From Pseudomonas fluorescens (lineage in GTDB: Bacteria > Pseudomonadota > Gammaproteobacteria > Pseudomonadales > Pseudomonadaceae), in the NCBI RefSeq assembly GCF_001307275.1, contig NZ_CP012831.1:4828501-4892500 (forward strand): 64,000 bases of DNA, given 5' to 3'. Positions 35,465 through 44,502 of the stretch are shown piece after piece. Within the stretch, counting starts at the first letter, position 1. The number at the start of each line of letters is the position of its first letter. The notes beneath the pieces were generated by a model, which was not told where the DNA came from, made no database searches, and saw only the letters and a list, made by a program, of their open reading frames with translations. A program made the translations under genes and the position numbers.

Positions 35465-37108
35465 TCAGACCGTAGCAGGTGCTTTTTCGATGTCGGTGTT
35501 CCTCGTCGCGGGGTTGAGCATCATCTGCGCCGCCTTCTCGGCAATCATCAGCGTCGGCGAGCAGGTGTTGCCCGAGGTGATGCGCGGCATGATCGAGGCA
35601 TCGGCGATGCGCAGGCCCTTGATGCCGTGGACGCGCAGTTGCGCATCCACCACCGCGTCGCGATCCTGGCCCATGCGGCACGTGCCAACCGGGTGGAAAA
35701 TCGTCGTGCCGATCCGGGCGGCGGCCTGGTGCAGTTCCTCTTCGGTTTGCAGGCTGGGGCCCGGCAGGTATTCCACCGGTTTGAACGCGCTCAGGGCCGG
35801 GGCCGCGACGATGCGGCGGGTCAGGCGGATGGCGTCGGCGGCGACCCGCAGGTCCTCGGGGTGGCTCAGGTAGTTGGGCTGGATCAGCGGCGCTTCGTGC
35901 GGGTCGGCCGAACGAATGTCCACCCGACCACGGCTTTGCGGGCGCAGGTCGCAGACCGACGCGGTGAACGCCGGGAAGCTGTGCAGCGGTTCGCCGAAGC
36001 GTTCCAGGGACAGCGGCTGCACGTGGTATTCGAGGTTGGCCGAGGTCTGTTCCGGGCCCGAGCGGGCGAACGCGCCGAGTTGGCTGGGGGCCATGGACAG
36101 CGGGCCGCTGCGGTCGTACAGATAGCGCAGGCCCATGCCCATCTTGCCCCACAGGGTGCCGGCGATCTGGTTCAGGGTGCGGGCGTTTTCCAACTGGTAG
36201 ATCAGCCGCAGTTGCAGGTGGTCCTGCAAGTTGCCGCCGACACCGGGCAGTTCATGGGTCACGCCGATGCCCAGGCGTTGCAGCAGGCTGCGTGGGCCGA
36301 TCCCGGAACGTTGCAGGATCCCCGGCGACCCCACGGCCCCGGCGCACAGGACGATTTCCTTGCGGGCCTTGAAGGTCATGCCCTTGCCTTGCCAGCGCGC
36401 GCTGACGGCGTGGGCGCGGTCGTCACGCAGCAACACGCGGTCGACCTCGACGTCGGTCAACACCGTGAGGTTGGCGCGCTGGCGAACCGGCTTGAGAAAC
36501 GCCTTGGCCGCGTTCCAGCGCACCCCGGCTTTCTGGTTGACCTGGAAGTAGCCACAGCCTTCATTGTCGCCGCCGTTGAAATCGTCGACGTTAGGGATGC
36601 CGCTCTGTTCGGCGGCACTGCGGAAGGCATCGAGAATCGGCCAGGACAGGCGCTGGCGTTCGACCCGCCATTCGCCGCCGACGCCGTGAAATTCGGACGC
36701 GCCGGCAAAGTGGTTTTCGCTCTGGCGGAACAGCGGCAGCACGTCTTCCCAGGCCCAGCCGGGATTGCCCTCGGCGGCCCAGCCATCGTAGTCCGCAGCC
36801 TGGCCGCGCATGTAGATCATGCCGTTGATGGAGGAGCAACCGCCCAGGACCTTGCCGCGCGGGTAGCTCAGGGCCCGCCCTTGCAGGCCCGGTTGTGCTT
36901 CGGTCTTGAAGCACCAGTCGGTGCGTGGGTTGCCGATGCAGAACAGGTAGCCGACCGGGATGTGAATCCACGGATAATTGTCGCGCCCGCCGGCTTCGAG
37001 CAGCAGCACCCGGTGTTGCGGGTTGGCCGAAAGCCGATTGGCCAGCAAGCACCCGGCAGGGCCGGCGCCCACGATCACGTAATCGTATTCATCGACGACA
37101 GGTTGCAT
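35465..37108 (-). CDS. GMC-family FAD oxidoreductase (choline dehydrogenase-like)
   Basis: A 547-residue flavoprotein. The FAD-binding motif is YVIVGAGPAGCLLANRLS at the N-terminus; the GMC signatures are YPRGKVLGGCSSINGMIYMRG and GAVGSPGILQRSGIGP; the catalytic His is in FHPVGTCRMG near residue 480. It oxidises an alcohol. Similarity is to the choline/alcohol dehydrogenase branch. It is divergent from a LysR gene, with a 21-bp-spaced direct repeat in the gap. Start taken at the ATG after GAGGTCG. Confidence 0.9.
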   Translation of the reverse strand: MQPVVDEYDYVIVGAGPAGCLLANRLSANPQHRVLLLEAGGRDNYPWIHIPVGYLFCIGNPRTDWCFKTEAQPGLQGRALSYPRGKVLGGCSSINGMIYMRGQAADYDGWAAEGNPGWAWEDVLPLFRQSENHFAGASEFHGVGGEWRVERQRLSWPILDAFRSAAEQSGIPNVDDFNGGDNEGCGYFQVNQKAGVRWNAAKAFLKPVRQRANLTVLTDVEVDRVLLRDDRAHAVSARWQGKGMTFKARKEIVLCAGAVGSPGILQRSGIGPRSLLQRLGIGVTHELPGVGGNLQDHLQLRLIYQLENARTLNQIAGTLWGKMGMGLRYLYDRSGPLSMAPSQLGAFARSGPEQTSANLEYHVQPLSLERFGEPLHSFPAFTASVCDLRPQSRGRVDIRSADPHEAPLIQPNYLSHPEDLRVAADAIRLTRRIVAAPALSAFKPVEYLPGPSLQTEEELHQAAARIGTTIFHPVGTCRMGQDRDAVVDAQLRVHGIKGLRIADASIMPRITSGNTCSPTLMIAEKAAQMMLNPATRNTDIEKAPATV

Positions 37109-37147
37109 TCGCGACCTCATTCTTGTTGTTGTGGGGCCCATCCTAGT

Positions 37148-37180
37148 TGTTAGTTTTCGTCAAAAGAATGTTAGTTTTTG
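37148..37180. promoter_or_regulatory. Direct repeat TGTTAGTTTT, likely LysR site
   Basis: Two copies of TGTTAGTTTT start at 37148 and 37169, exactly 21 bp (two helical turns) apart, in the GMC/LysR divergent gap. Confidence 0.5.
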
Positions 37181-37238
37181 CGCAGTGGCTGTGCGTTTAT
37201 AAACAGTCATGCCTTCAGGCGTGTTCAAGGATCGCTTC

Positions 37239-38123
37239 ATGTTCGACTGGAATGACCTGCGCTACTTTCTGGAACTGCAACGCAGCGGGCGTTTGTTGAC
37301 GGCTGCACGGCGCCTGAACACCACCCACGCCACGGTGGCCCGGCATATCGAGGCCATCGAGAAAAGCCTGGGCACCGCATTGTTCGTCCAGCATGCCCAG
37401 GGCTATGAACTGACCCCGGCGGGCGAGACGTTGCTCAAGCACGCCGAAGCCATGGAAAACGTGGCGTTGCTGGCCCAGGAGGACATCACCCAGTCCAGTG
37501 CGCCCCTGGGCAAGATCCGCCTGGGAGTGACCGAAGGGCTGGGCATCATGTTCCTCGCCAGTCGCATGGATGGGTTGTTCCAGCGCTATCCGGGGCTGGA
37601 GGTGGAACTGGTGGCTGTGCCGCGCTTTGTCAGCATCCTCAACCGTGAGGCGGAAATCAGCATCCACCTCGAACGCCCGGCGGCCGACCTGCTGGTGACC
37701 CGCAAACTCACCGACTACAGCCTGGCGCTGTACGCCAGCCAGGCCTACCTGGACCGCTCGCCGGCGTTGCGCAGCCGCGAGGACCTGGCCCGCCACGCCT
37801 GGATCGGTTATGTCGATGACCTTTTGTTCAGCCAGGAGCTGATGTTCCTCAACAGCTTTTGCCGCAACCCCCGGGTGGTGTTCCACAGCACCAGCGTCAT
37901 CGCCCAGCAACAGGCCGCGCGCTCGGGCCTGGGGATCGCCGTGTTGCCGTGCTACATGGCCAGCGGTGACCCGACGCTGGTGCCGTTGCTGCCAGACGAA
38001 ACCATTCGCCGCAGCTATTGGATCAGCACCCGCCGCGAACTGCACAAGTCCGTACGCCTGCGGGTGTTGTGGGATTACGTGGTGCAGTTGTGCGAGCGCG
38101 AGCAGGGGTTATTACTCCCCTGA
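37239..38123 (+). CDS. LysR-family regulator
   Basis: A 294-residue LysR protein. The helix-turn-helix lies in residues 1-60 (FDWNDLRYFLELQRSGRLL, then LNTTHATVARHIEAIE); the effector domain follows. It is divergent from the GMC oxidoreductase and probably controls it and possibly the MHS transporter. Start is the ATG after AAGGATCG. Confidence 0.88.
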   Translation: MFDWNDLRYFLELQRSGRLLTAARRLNTTHATVARHIEAIEKSLGTALFVQHAQGYELTPAGETLLKHAEAMENVALLAQEDITQSSAPLGKIRLGVTEGLGIMFLASRMDGLFQRYPGLEVELVAVPRFVSILNREAEISIHLERPAADLLVTRKLTDYSLALYASQAYLDRSPALRSREDLARHAWIGYVDDLLFSQELMFLNSFCRNPRVVFHSTSVIAQQQAARSGLGIAVLPCYMASGDPTLVPLLPDETIRRSYWISTRRELHKSVRLRVLWDYVVQLCEREQGLLLP

Positions 38124-38165
38124 GCAAGCGATGCCTTTGTGGCGAGCCGTTCTGTGGGGGCGATC

Positions 38166-38253
38166 TGTGGGAACAAGGCTTGCCCGCGATGAGGAAACAC
38201 ACAGTCTATCTGGAACCGAGTCGCCTGCTTCGCGGGCAAGCCTTGCTCCCACA
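38166..38253. repeat. Divergent REP pair
   Basis: Inverted ends TGTGGGAACAAGGCTTGCCC / GGGCAAGCCTTGCTCCCACA, a different subtype from the other REPs in the window. Confidence 0.85.
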
Positions 38254-38419
38254 AATGAATCCCCTCGCCACAGAGTCATCGACTCTCCAGTGCTGGCCGC
38301 CCAAGCCCCCTTTTATGGCCCCCAATGACCTCAAGCCGATGCGGTGGCGTGCCTTAGTGTGGGAACTGCCAGACCCACCACAAGAAAGGCGCAACCGTTG
38401 CGCCACCAAGAGGGGCCTT

Positions 38420-38791
38420 ATGTCGGCAATCACGCCTTCCTTCCTGCTTCGAACCGCTGCCGTCGTGTCGTTCGGCGCGTTGCTTGCCGCGTGTGGCGAA
38501 GAGGCCAAGCCGCCCGCGGCCACGGTATTCACGGCCATGCCCAGCGATGCGGCCCTGGCCCAGGTCTACGACAGCAGCTGCAAGCTCTGCCACGCCAACC
38601 CCGGTGCCGGGGCACCGTTGACCGGCGATACGAACGCCTGGGCCCCGCGGGTTGCCCAGGGCGCCGACACCCTGCTGGACCACGCGATCAACGGCTACAA
38701 CGGCATGCCGCCGATGGGCCTGTGCATGCACTGTTCCGAGGAGCAGTTCCTGGCCTTGATCGCCTTCATGTCCGGTCAACACTTCCAATAA
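38420..38791 (+). CDS. Mono-haem c-type cytochrome, SphD-like
   Basis: A 123-residue protein with a signal whose end (GALLAACGE) fits a lipoprotein Cys. The haem site is CKLCH near residue 55, and a distal Met is likely within YNGMPPMG. It ends with a CMHC pair as in cytochrome c5. It is the probable electron acceptor for the FAD oxidoreductase that starts 20 bases downstream. P. aeruginosa has a cytochrome/oxidoreductase pair among its sphingosine-induced genes (sphC, sphD); I recall this match from memory. Confidence 0.8.
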   Translation: MSAITPSFLLRTAAVVSFGALLAACGEEAKPPAATVFTAMPSDAALAQVYDSSCKLCHANPGAGAPLTGDTNAWAPRVAQGADTLLDHAINGYNGMPPMGLCMHCSEEQFLALIAFMSGQHFQ

Positions 38792-38810
38792 TGAATACGG
38801 GTACTACGGC

Positions 38811-40205
38811 ATGACGATGGATTACTCACGGCGTCGGTTGCTGCAACAGGCCGGCGTTGTCGCCGCCTTCACGGCACTGGGCAGCCAGGGCGCCCTGGCC
38901 GAGCTGATGCGTGCGCCGCGGTTGATCCCGTGGCGCAACTGGTCCGGTGCGCAGAGTTGCCTGCCGGCGGCGCGCCTGGCTCCCAAGGATCTCGATGAAC
39001 TGGTGCAGGTGGTGCGCCGCGCCGAAGGGCGGATTCGTCCGGTGGGTTCCGGTCATTCCTTCAGCGCCCTGGTGCCCACCGATGGCACCTTGTTGTCGCT
39101 GAGTTTTTTCAGTGGCCTGCTGGATCACGACAAGGCCAGCCTGCAAGCCACGTTCGGTGGCGGCACGCCCATGTCCCGCATGGGCCCGGCGCTCAAGGCC
39201 ATCGGCCAGGCACTGCCGAACATGGCCGACGTGGATTACCAGACCCTGGCCGGTGCCATCGCCACTTCGACCCACGGCACCGGCAAGGCCTTTGGCTCCT
39301 ACGCGTCCCAGGTCGTCGGCCTGCAACTGGTGACGGCCAGCGGCGAGGTCCTCGATTGCGATGCCCAGCATCATGCCGAAGTGTTCAAGGCTGGCCGGGT
39401 GTCCCTTGGCGCGCTGGGGCTGGTGACCCGCGTGCGCCTGCAGAACCGCGCCGCCTATCGCTTGCGCGAGCACCAGTGGGTGGCGAAAACCGAGGAGTTG
39501 CTCGAGGACGTGGATGCCAACACCCGGGACAACCAGCACTGGGAAATGCAAGTCGTTACCCATTCCGACTATGCGCTGTCGATCACCCTGAACGAGACCA
39601 CGGATCCGGCCACGCCGCCGATCAGCCCCGAGGAGGAGGGCGGCAACGAGTTCGTTTCCCTGATCGAAAACCTCGACAAGTACGGCAGCGATTTTCCGGC
39701 GATCCGGCGAGCGTTGCTCAACAGCCTGCGGCTGGTGGCCGATTTCGATGACCGCGTCGGCGATTCCCATGACATCTACGCCAACGCCCGTACGGTACGC
39801 TTCAACGAGATGGAGTATTCAGTCCCGGCCGAACACGGCCCGGCGTGCCTGCGGGAGATCCTCGCACTGATCCGCGACAAGGACCTGCGCACCTGGTTTC
39901 CCATCGAATACCGCTACGTGAAGGCCGACGACATTGCCTTGAGCATGTTCGAAGGCCGGGACAGTTGCTCGATCTCCGTGCACCAGCACTACCGGATGGA
40001 CCATCACAATTTCTTTGCCGCCATCGAGCCGATTTTCTGGAAGTACCAGGGCCGTCCGCACTGGGGGAAATTGCACTCTCTGAACGCCAAGGCCCTCCAG
40101 GCGCTGTACCCGCGCTGGACTGAATTCACCCAGGTGCGCCAGGCACTGGACCCTGGCGGCAAGTTCCTCAATGGGCATCTTTCATCGCTTCTGGGCTTGA
40201 GCTGA
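38811..40205 (+). CDS. FAD-linked oxidoreductase (D-arabinono-1,4-lactone oxidase family), SphC-like
   Basis: A 464-residue protein with a twin-arginine signal (YSRRRLLQQAG). The N-terminal FAD domain of the vanillyl-alcohol-oxidase fold holds RIRPVGSGHSFSAL, where the family often binds FAD through the His, and AIATSTHGTG. The C-terminal ALO domain ends with the HWGK motif. It would act in the periplasm and pass electrons to the cytochrome encoded just upstream. Sugar lactones are the family's usual substrates; the neighbouring SphA/SphR-like pair suggests a sphingoid-type substrate instead. Confidence 0.85.
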   Translation: MTMDYSRRRLLQQAGVVAAFTALGSQGALAELMRAPRLIPWRNWSGAQSCLPAARLAPKDLDELVQVVRRAEGRIRPVGSGHSFSALVPTDGTLLSLSFFSGLLDHDKASLQATFGGGTPMSRMGPALKAIGQALPNMADVDYQTLAGAIATSTHGTGKAFGSYASQVVGLQLVTASGEVLDCDAQHHAEVFKAGRVSLGALGLVTRVRLQNRAAYRLREHQWVAKTEELLEDVDANTRDNQHWEMQVVTHSDYALSITLNETTDPATPPISPEEEGGNEFVSLIENLDKYGSDFPAIRRALLNSLRLVADFDDRVGDSHDIYANARTVRFNEMEYSVPAEHGPACLREILALIRDKDLRTWFPIEYRYVKADDIALSMFEGRDSCSISVHQHYRMDHHNFFAAIEPIFWKYQGRPHWGKLHSLNAKALQALYPRWTEFTQVRQALDPGGKFLNGHLSSLLGLS

Positions 40206-40215
40206 AGCAAGCACC

Positions 40216-40305
40216 TGTGGGAGCGAGCTGGCTCGCGATGGCGGTGCATCAGTCGACATTCATGCAAACTGATCCATTGCTATCGCGAGCAAGCTCGCTC
40301 CCACA
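40216..40305. repeat. REP pair (REPIN)
   Basis: Inverted REP ends. A further single REP copy (TGTGGGAGCGAGCCTGCTCG) lies at 40353-40376, and between them is only filler sequence. Confidence 0.9.
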
Positions 40306-40388
40306 ATTGTTTTGGGGTGTTCATAAGGATCTGTATTCCCCTGCACACCTCCTGTGGGAGCGAGCCTGCTCGCGAAGCAGCGACTCGG

Positions 40389-41333
40389 TCAAAACGCAAA
40401 CGGGATACTGATCTTGGCCCAGAGCATTTCCCCTTCCGGTCGATTCTCCACGTCGAACTCCTTGGCCCAACGGATCTCGGCGCTGGCGTATTTGAGGAAG
40501 GTCAGGTGCAGCGCCGGGCCAATGGCAAAGACCTGGCCGCGTACGCCATCGTCCACGTCTTGCCCGGCGAATTGCACGGTGCGGCCATACTGTTTGTCGT
40601 CAGTGGTCTGCTTGAGGTAGTAGCCGTTGAGCCCCAGCCTCAAGTTGTCGGTCACGCGGTAGCTGACGGAGTAATCGAAGTGGAAAATCTGCCCCGAACG
40701 GTAGTCGGTGTCCTTGTTCTTGCGGTTGAAGCTGTAGGTGCTTTTCATCGACACCTCGGTGTCTTCCGTGGGCAACCAGGTGAAGGAAAACAGTGGCTTG
40801 TAGGTGTAGAAATTGTTGCTGGTGTTGGCCAGTCGATCGGTGCTGTATTCGCCGGTCGGTACGGTGATTTCCACCGCCGCGGCCAGGGTCAGGTTTTTGC
40901 CCATGTCCCAGAGCACGATGGGCGAAATGGTCGTGTCGCCCATGCCCTCGCGGGTGTCGTGCAGGCCGAACACCGAAACTTCCTGCTTGATCCAGGGTTG
41001 GGCGATGTAGATCCCCGCGCGCCCACCGGCCACCCGCAACGGGCTCAGGTAATCGATGCGCGGGACCACTGCCGTGGATTCGATTTCGACATCCGGCAGT
41101 TCGCCGCCCAATGAACTGATGTTGAATTTCCGGGCCTTGTAATGGTTGTAGTAGAGGTTGAACGCGACCATGTGGTCCGGAAGGCTGTCGACCTCCAGCG
41201 GCAACACAAAAAAGCCGTCGGTGCCAGGGCCGATGTTGTCCACCCCCGATTCGGTCGCCAGGGCGGGCAGGGCACCGCCGCATGCCAGGCCGAGGGTCAG
41301 TTGCAAGGCGAATGTCGTGCGGGTCGGGTTCAT
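40389..41333 (-). CDS. SphA-family outer-membrane protein
   Basis: A 314-residue protein with a signal peptide (ending ALPALATES) and a beta-barrel pattern of alternating residues finishing with WAKISIPFAF. It belongs to the Phenol_MetA_deg/SphA group of outer-membrane channels for hydrophobic compounds. In P. aeruginosa SphA is induced by sphingosine through the AraC-type SphR. Here a divergent AraC-type gene lies 206 bases away. Start at the ATG 41333; one nine bases upstream is possible. Confidence 0.82.
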   Translation of the reverse strand: MNPTRTTFALQLTLGLACGGALPALATESGVDNIGPGTDGFFVLPLEVDSLPDHMVAFNLYYNHYKARKFNISSLGGELPDVEIESTAVVPRIDYLSPLRVAGGRAGIYIAQPWIKQEVSVFGLHDTREGMGDTTISPIVLWDMGKNLTLAAAVEITVPTGEYSTDRLANTSNNFYTYKPLFSFTWLPTEDTEVSMKSTYSFNRKNKDTDYRSGQIFHFDYSVSYRVTDNLRLGLNGYYLKQTTDDKQYGRTVQFAGQDVDDGVRGQVFAIGPALHLTFLKYASAEIRWAKEFDVENRPEGEMLWAKISIPFAF

Positions 41334-41539
41334 GAGGGGGCTCATTATTATTGTTGGAAATGCACCGGAGGTCCGAGTCATACAAATAAGCCCTTCGCCG
41401 CCGACAGGGCAGGGTATTGGCGGCCATACAGGGGACTTGGGCGGCCAGATTTTTATGCCCCTCTATCCAGCGGCTCATGCTAACTTTATGAAATAACCGG
41501 TTACAAAAACGCCACCTAACGTGCTCCGGAATCCGCCCC

Positions 41540-42577
41540 ATGCAGATGAAAGTCATCGATCCCACCTATGAATTGGCGCTGGTATCGCCATTTCTGCTGC
41601 AAACCCTGGCCGAGGTGGTGGCGGACAAGGGCTTCGATGCCGCCCGCCTGTGTCGCGGCCTGGGGTTCGACCTCGATGACCTGCAAGATCCGGCCCAGCG
41701 CATTTCCTACCGCCAGGCCGTGATCATGATTCAACGTTCGCTCAAGCTGTTGCCCGACCAGGGCCTGGGGCTGTGGGTGGGTGATCGCAACGTGCTTGGC
41801 ACCCTCGGCCTGCTGGGTCACGTCTTGTCGTTGTGCGAAACCCTGCGCGATGCCTTCGCCCTGGGGGTTCGTTACCAGCACACCACCGGCGGCATCGCGG
41901 TGACCCGTGTCGAAGAAGCCACTGACCGAATCAGGGTCGAGGCCACTTGCCGCCTGCCTTTCGCCGAGATCCAGGTGTTTGCCGTGGAAGAGTTCTTCGC
42001 CAGCCTGATGGTCTATGGCCGGGCGCTGGCCAGTCCCGATTTCAAGCCCCTGGCCGTGGAGTTCATGCACGCCGCGCCGTCCTATGCCCAGGAATATCAG
42101 CGGATATTGGGACCGGAGGTGCGCTTCGGTTGCCGGCACAATCGCATGTTGATCGATGTGCGCTGGCTGGATATGCGCTTGCCCAATCATCACCCGCTGG
42201 CCCTGCGCCAGGCATTGGCCTTGCTGGAGCAAGAGGCCTGCGAGGTCCACCAGAAGATCGACCTGATCCAGACCGTGGAACGGGCCATTGCCCGGGACCT
42301 GACCCGTGGCAGCCACATCGAGAAAATCGCCAGCGATCTCAACATGAGCAGCCGCACCCTGCGTCGGCGCCTGACCGAACACAGCCTGACCTTCGAGACC
42401 TTGCTCGAACAAGTGCGCCGCGGCCGCACCCTGAACCTGCTGGCCAACCCCGATCTGTCCATCGAGCGCATCACCGAAGAAGTCGGCTACAGCGATGTGC
42501 GCAGTTTCCGCCGGGCGTTCCGGCGCTGGACCGGCATGAGCCCGAGCGCGTTTCGCAACGAGGGGCAAACGTTGTAG
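41540..42577 (+). CDS. AraC-family regulator, SphR-like
   Basis: A 345-residue regulator with an N-terminal ligand-binding domain of the Arabinose_bd type (residues about 20-210) and two C-terminal helix-turn-helix motifs (IEKIASDLNMSSRTLRRRL and IERITEEVGYSDVRSFRRAF). It is divergent from the SphA-like porin and likely activates it. The SphR comparison rests on this pairing. Confidence 0.88.
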   Translation: MQMKVIDPTYELALVSPFLLQTLAEVVADKGFDAARLCRGLGFDLDDLQDPAQRISYRQAVIMIQRSLKLLPDQGLGLWVGDRNVLGTLGLLGHVLSLCETLRDAFALGVRYQHTTGGIAVTRVEEATDRIRVEATCRLPFAEIQVFAVEEFFASLMVYGRALASPDFKPLAVEFMHAAPSYAQEYQRILGPEVRFGCRHNRMLIDVRWLDMRLPNHHPLALRQALALLEQEACEVHQKIDLIQTVERAIARDLTRGSHIEKIASDLNMSSRTLRRRLTEHSLTFETLLEQVRRGRTLNLLANPDLSIERITEEVGYSDVRSFRRAFRRWTGMSPSAFRNEGQTL

Positions 42578-42654
42578 CCACGACATTCAGGCTGGGTCTG
42601 ATTAAACTCCTGCCTTTTTTGAGGGGCTCATTGCGCAGCCTGGGCCTTGATTCC

Positions 42655-43638
42655 ATGAGTCAAACGATGAAAACGGTACGCTGGGGCATGATCGGGTGTG
42701 GCAGCGTGACGGAACGCAAGAGTGGGCCGGCTTTCTACAAGGCGCCCGGTTCAGCGCTGGTAGCGGTGATGGGGCGACGTCTGGAGGCCGTGTCCGATTA
42801 TGCTGGACGCCACGGCATCGCCAGGTTCTACACCGACGCGCAGGCCCTGATCGATGATCCCGAAGTCGATGCGGTTTACATTGCGACGCCGCCCGACAGT
42901 CATTTGAGCTATAGCCTGCTGGTGGCTGCCGCAGGCAAACATTGCTGCGTCGAGAAACCCATGTCCCTCAATGTCGCGCAGAGCCGGGAAATGCAGCGCG
43001 TATTCAACACCGCAGGGGCGCAGCTGTTTGTGTCGTACTACCGGCGCTCGCTGCCGCGTTTTCGCAAAGTGCGGCAATGGATCGAGCAAGGATGCATCGG
43101 TGACATCCGGCATTTGACCTGGACCCTGACTAAGCCCGCGTCATCGGCGGATATCAGCGGTGCGACCAATTGGCGTACTGATCCGGCGATTGCGGGCGGA
43201 GGTTATTTCACGGACCTGGCCTGCCATGGCCTTGACCTGTTCCAGTTCCTGTTGGGGGACATCGTCGAGGTGACAGGTTTCGCCGCTCGCCAGAACGGTT
43301 TGTATCAGGCAGAAGATGCGGTCGTGGCCAATTGGCGTTTTGCCTGCGGGGCCACAGGCATGGGCTGTTGGAACTTCGTCGCTGACCGACGTGAGGACCG
43401 TGTGGAAGTGATTGGCAGTCAAGGGCGGATCAGCTTCTCGGTGTTCGATGAGGCGCCGCTGCAACTGTGTACGGACACCTCCGTCAGCCTCGACATCCCT
43501 CATCATCCTGAGCATATCCAGTGGCACCATGTACTCGGCATGAATGCCCATATCCGTGGTGAGTCGAAGCATCCCGCCGTGGCCGAAGAGGCCTTGAAGA
43601 CCGACTGGGTGATGGACCGCATTCTCCAGCGCCGTTGA
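42655..43638 (+). CDS. Gfo/Idh/MocA-family oxidoreductase
   Basis: A 327-residue NAD(P)-dependent dehydrogenase. The N-terminal Rossmann motif is GMIGCGSVTE; the family EKP motif is HCCVEKPMSL near residue 97; the C-terminal domain carries GGGYFTDLACHGLDLFQFLLG. It probably acts on a sugar or inositol-type compound. No sugar transporter is adjacent. An ATG at 42667 is an alternative start. It lies between the AraC gene and the GntR-led operon but has no clear link to either. Confidence 0.88.
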   Translation: MSQTMKTVRWGMIGCGSVTERKSGPAFYKAPGSALVAVMGRRLEAVSDYAGRHGIARFYTDAQALIDDPEVDAVYIATPPDSHLSYSLLVAAAGKHCCVEKPMSLNVAQSREMQRVFNTAGAQLFVSYYRRSLPRFRKVRQWIEQGCIGDIRHLTWTLTKPASSADISGATNWRTDPAIAGGGYFTDLACHGLDLFQFLLGDIVEVTGFAARQNGLYQAEDAVVANWRFACGATGMGCWNFVADRREDRVEVIGSQGRISFSVFDEAPLQLCTDTSVSLDIPHHPEHIQWHHVLGMNAHIRGESKHPAVAEEALKTDWVMDRILQRR

Positions 43639-43711
43639 GACGAACCCGCGCGGGCATAACCTAATGCTCAAAGAGTATTTCCCAAGTGTCGGACGGTTTC
43701 CCTAAGATCAC

Positions 43712-43729
43712 GTCATAACTCGTTATGAC
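43712..43729. promoter_or_regulatory. Palindromic operator of the GntR regulator
   Basis: GTCATAAC-TC-GTTATGAC, perfect 8-bp arms, 14 bases before the GntR start. It is the form expected of a HutC-type dimer site and suggests autoregulation of the operon. Confidence 0.65.
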
Positions 43730-43743
43730 AAGTGATAGAGGCC

Positions 43744-44502
43744 ATGTCCGACAACGTTCTTTCCCTCAACAGCGTACCGCTGCACACGCAACTGCGAGAC
43801 GTGCTGCGTGCGCGGATTCTCGACGGTGAATATCCCCAGGGCGGGCAGATGCCCTCGGAAAGCGAGCTCGGCGTGTTGTTTCGCGTCAGCCGCATCACCG
43901 TGCGCCAGGCCTTGGGCGATCTGCAAAAGGAAGGCCTGATTTTCAAGATTCACGGCAAGGGCACGTTCGTGGCCAAGCCCAAGACCTTCCAGAACGTCAG
44001 CACTCTCCAGGGCCTGGCCGAGTCCATGACCGGGCGCGGTTTCGAGGTGATCAACCGCTTGCTCAGTTTCAAGTTCATCGCAGCCGACAAACAGGTGGCC
44101 GAGCGCCTGAAGTTGACGGAAGGGGACACGGTGGCGCAGATCAAACGGGTGCGCTTGATCAACCGCGAGCCGGTTTCCCTGGAGATCACCTACCTGCCCA
44201 AGGCCCTGGGTGAACGGCTGGAAAAGGCCGACCTGGTCACTCGCGACATTTTTCTGATCCTGGAAAACGACTGCGCCTTGACCTTGGGCCATGCCGACCT
44301 GGCCATCGATGCGGTGCTGGCCGACAGCGACCTGACCCAGGCGCTGGAGGTCGAACCAGGCTCGCCCATCATGCGCATCGAGCGCCTGACCCATGACGCC
44401 AGCGGTCAGCCCCTGGACTTCGAACACCTCTATTACCGTGGCGATGCCTTCCAGTACCGCTTGCGGATCGACCGGCAAAAAGGGACGCAGCTCCATGACT
44501 AG
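43744..44502 (+). CDS. GntR-family (HutC subfamily) regulator
   Basis: A 252-residue protein with an N-terminal winged helix (MPSESELGVLFRVSRITVRQ, LQKEGLIFKIHGKGTFV) and a C-terminal UTRA ligand-binding domain (SLEITYLPKALGERL; LDFEHLYYRGDAFQYRLRI). It starts the run of genes for an AprAB-like oxidoreductase and an ABC transporter and overlaps the flavoprotein gene by eight bases, so it is a built-in regulator. A perfect palindrome just upstream is its probable site. The effector is unknown. Confidence 0.88.
   Translation: MSDNVLSLNSVPLHTQLRDVLRARILDGEYPQGGQMPSESELGVLFRVSRITVRQALGDLQKEGLIFKIHGKGTFVAKPKTFQNVSTLQGLAESMTGRGFEVINRLLSFKFIAADKQVAERLKLTEGDTVAQIKRVRLINREPVSLEITYLPKALGERLEKADLVTRDIFLILENDCALTLGHADLAIDAVLADSDLTQALEVEPGSPIMRIERLTHDASGQPLDFEHLYYRGDAFQYRLRIDRQKGTQLHD

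Noticed and set aside
34035..36152. 705-codon open frame on the minus strand
   Set aside because: It is a shifted frame across the MHS transporter and GMC oxidoreductase, rich in Arg, Pro and Gly, with no recognisable domain.
38166..38253. Terminator for the LysR gene at 37239
   Set aside because: The inverted repeat is a REP-type pair with a 40-base centre; no T run follows.
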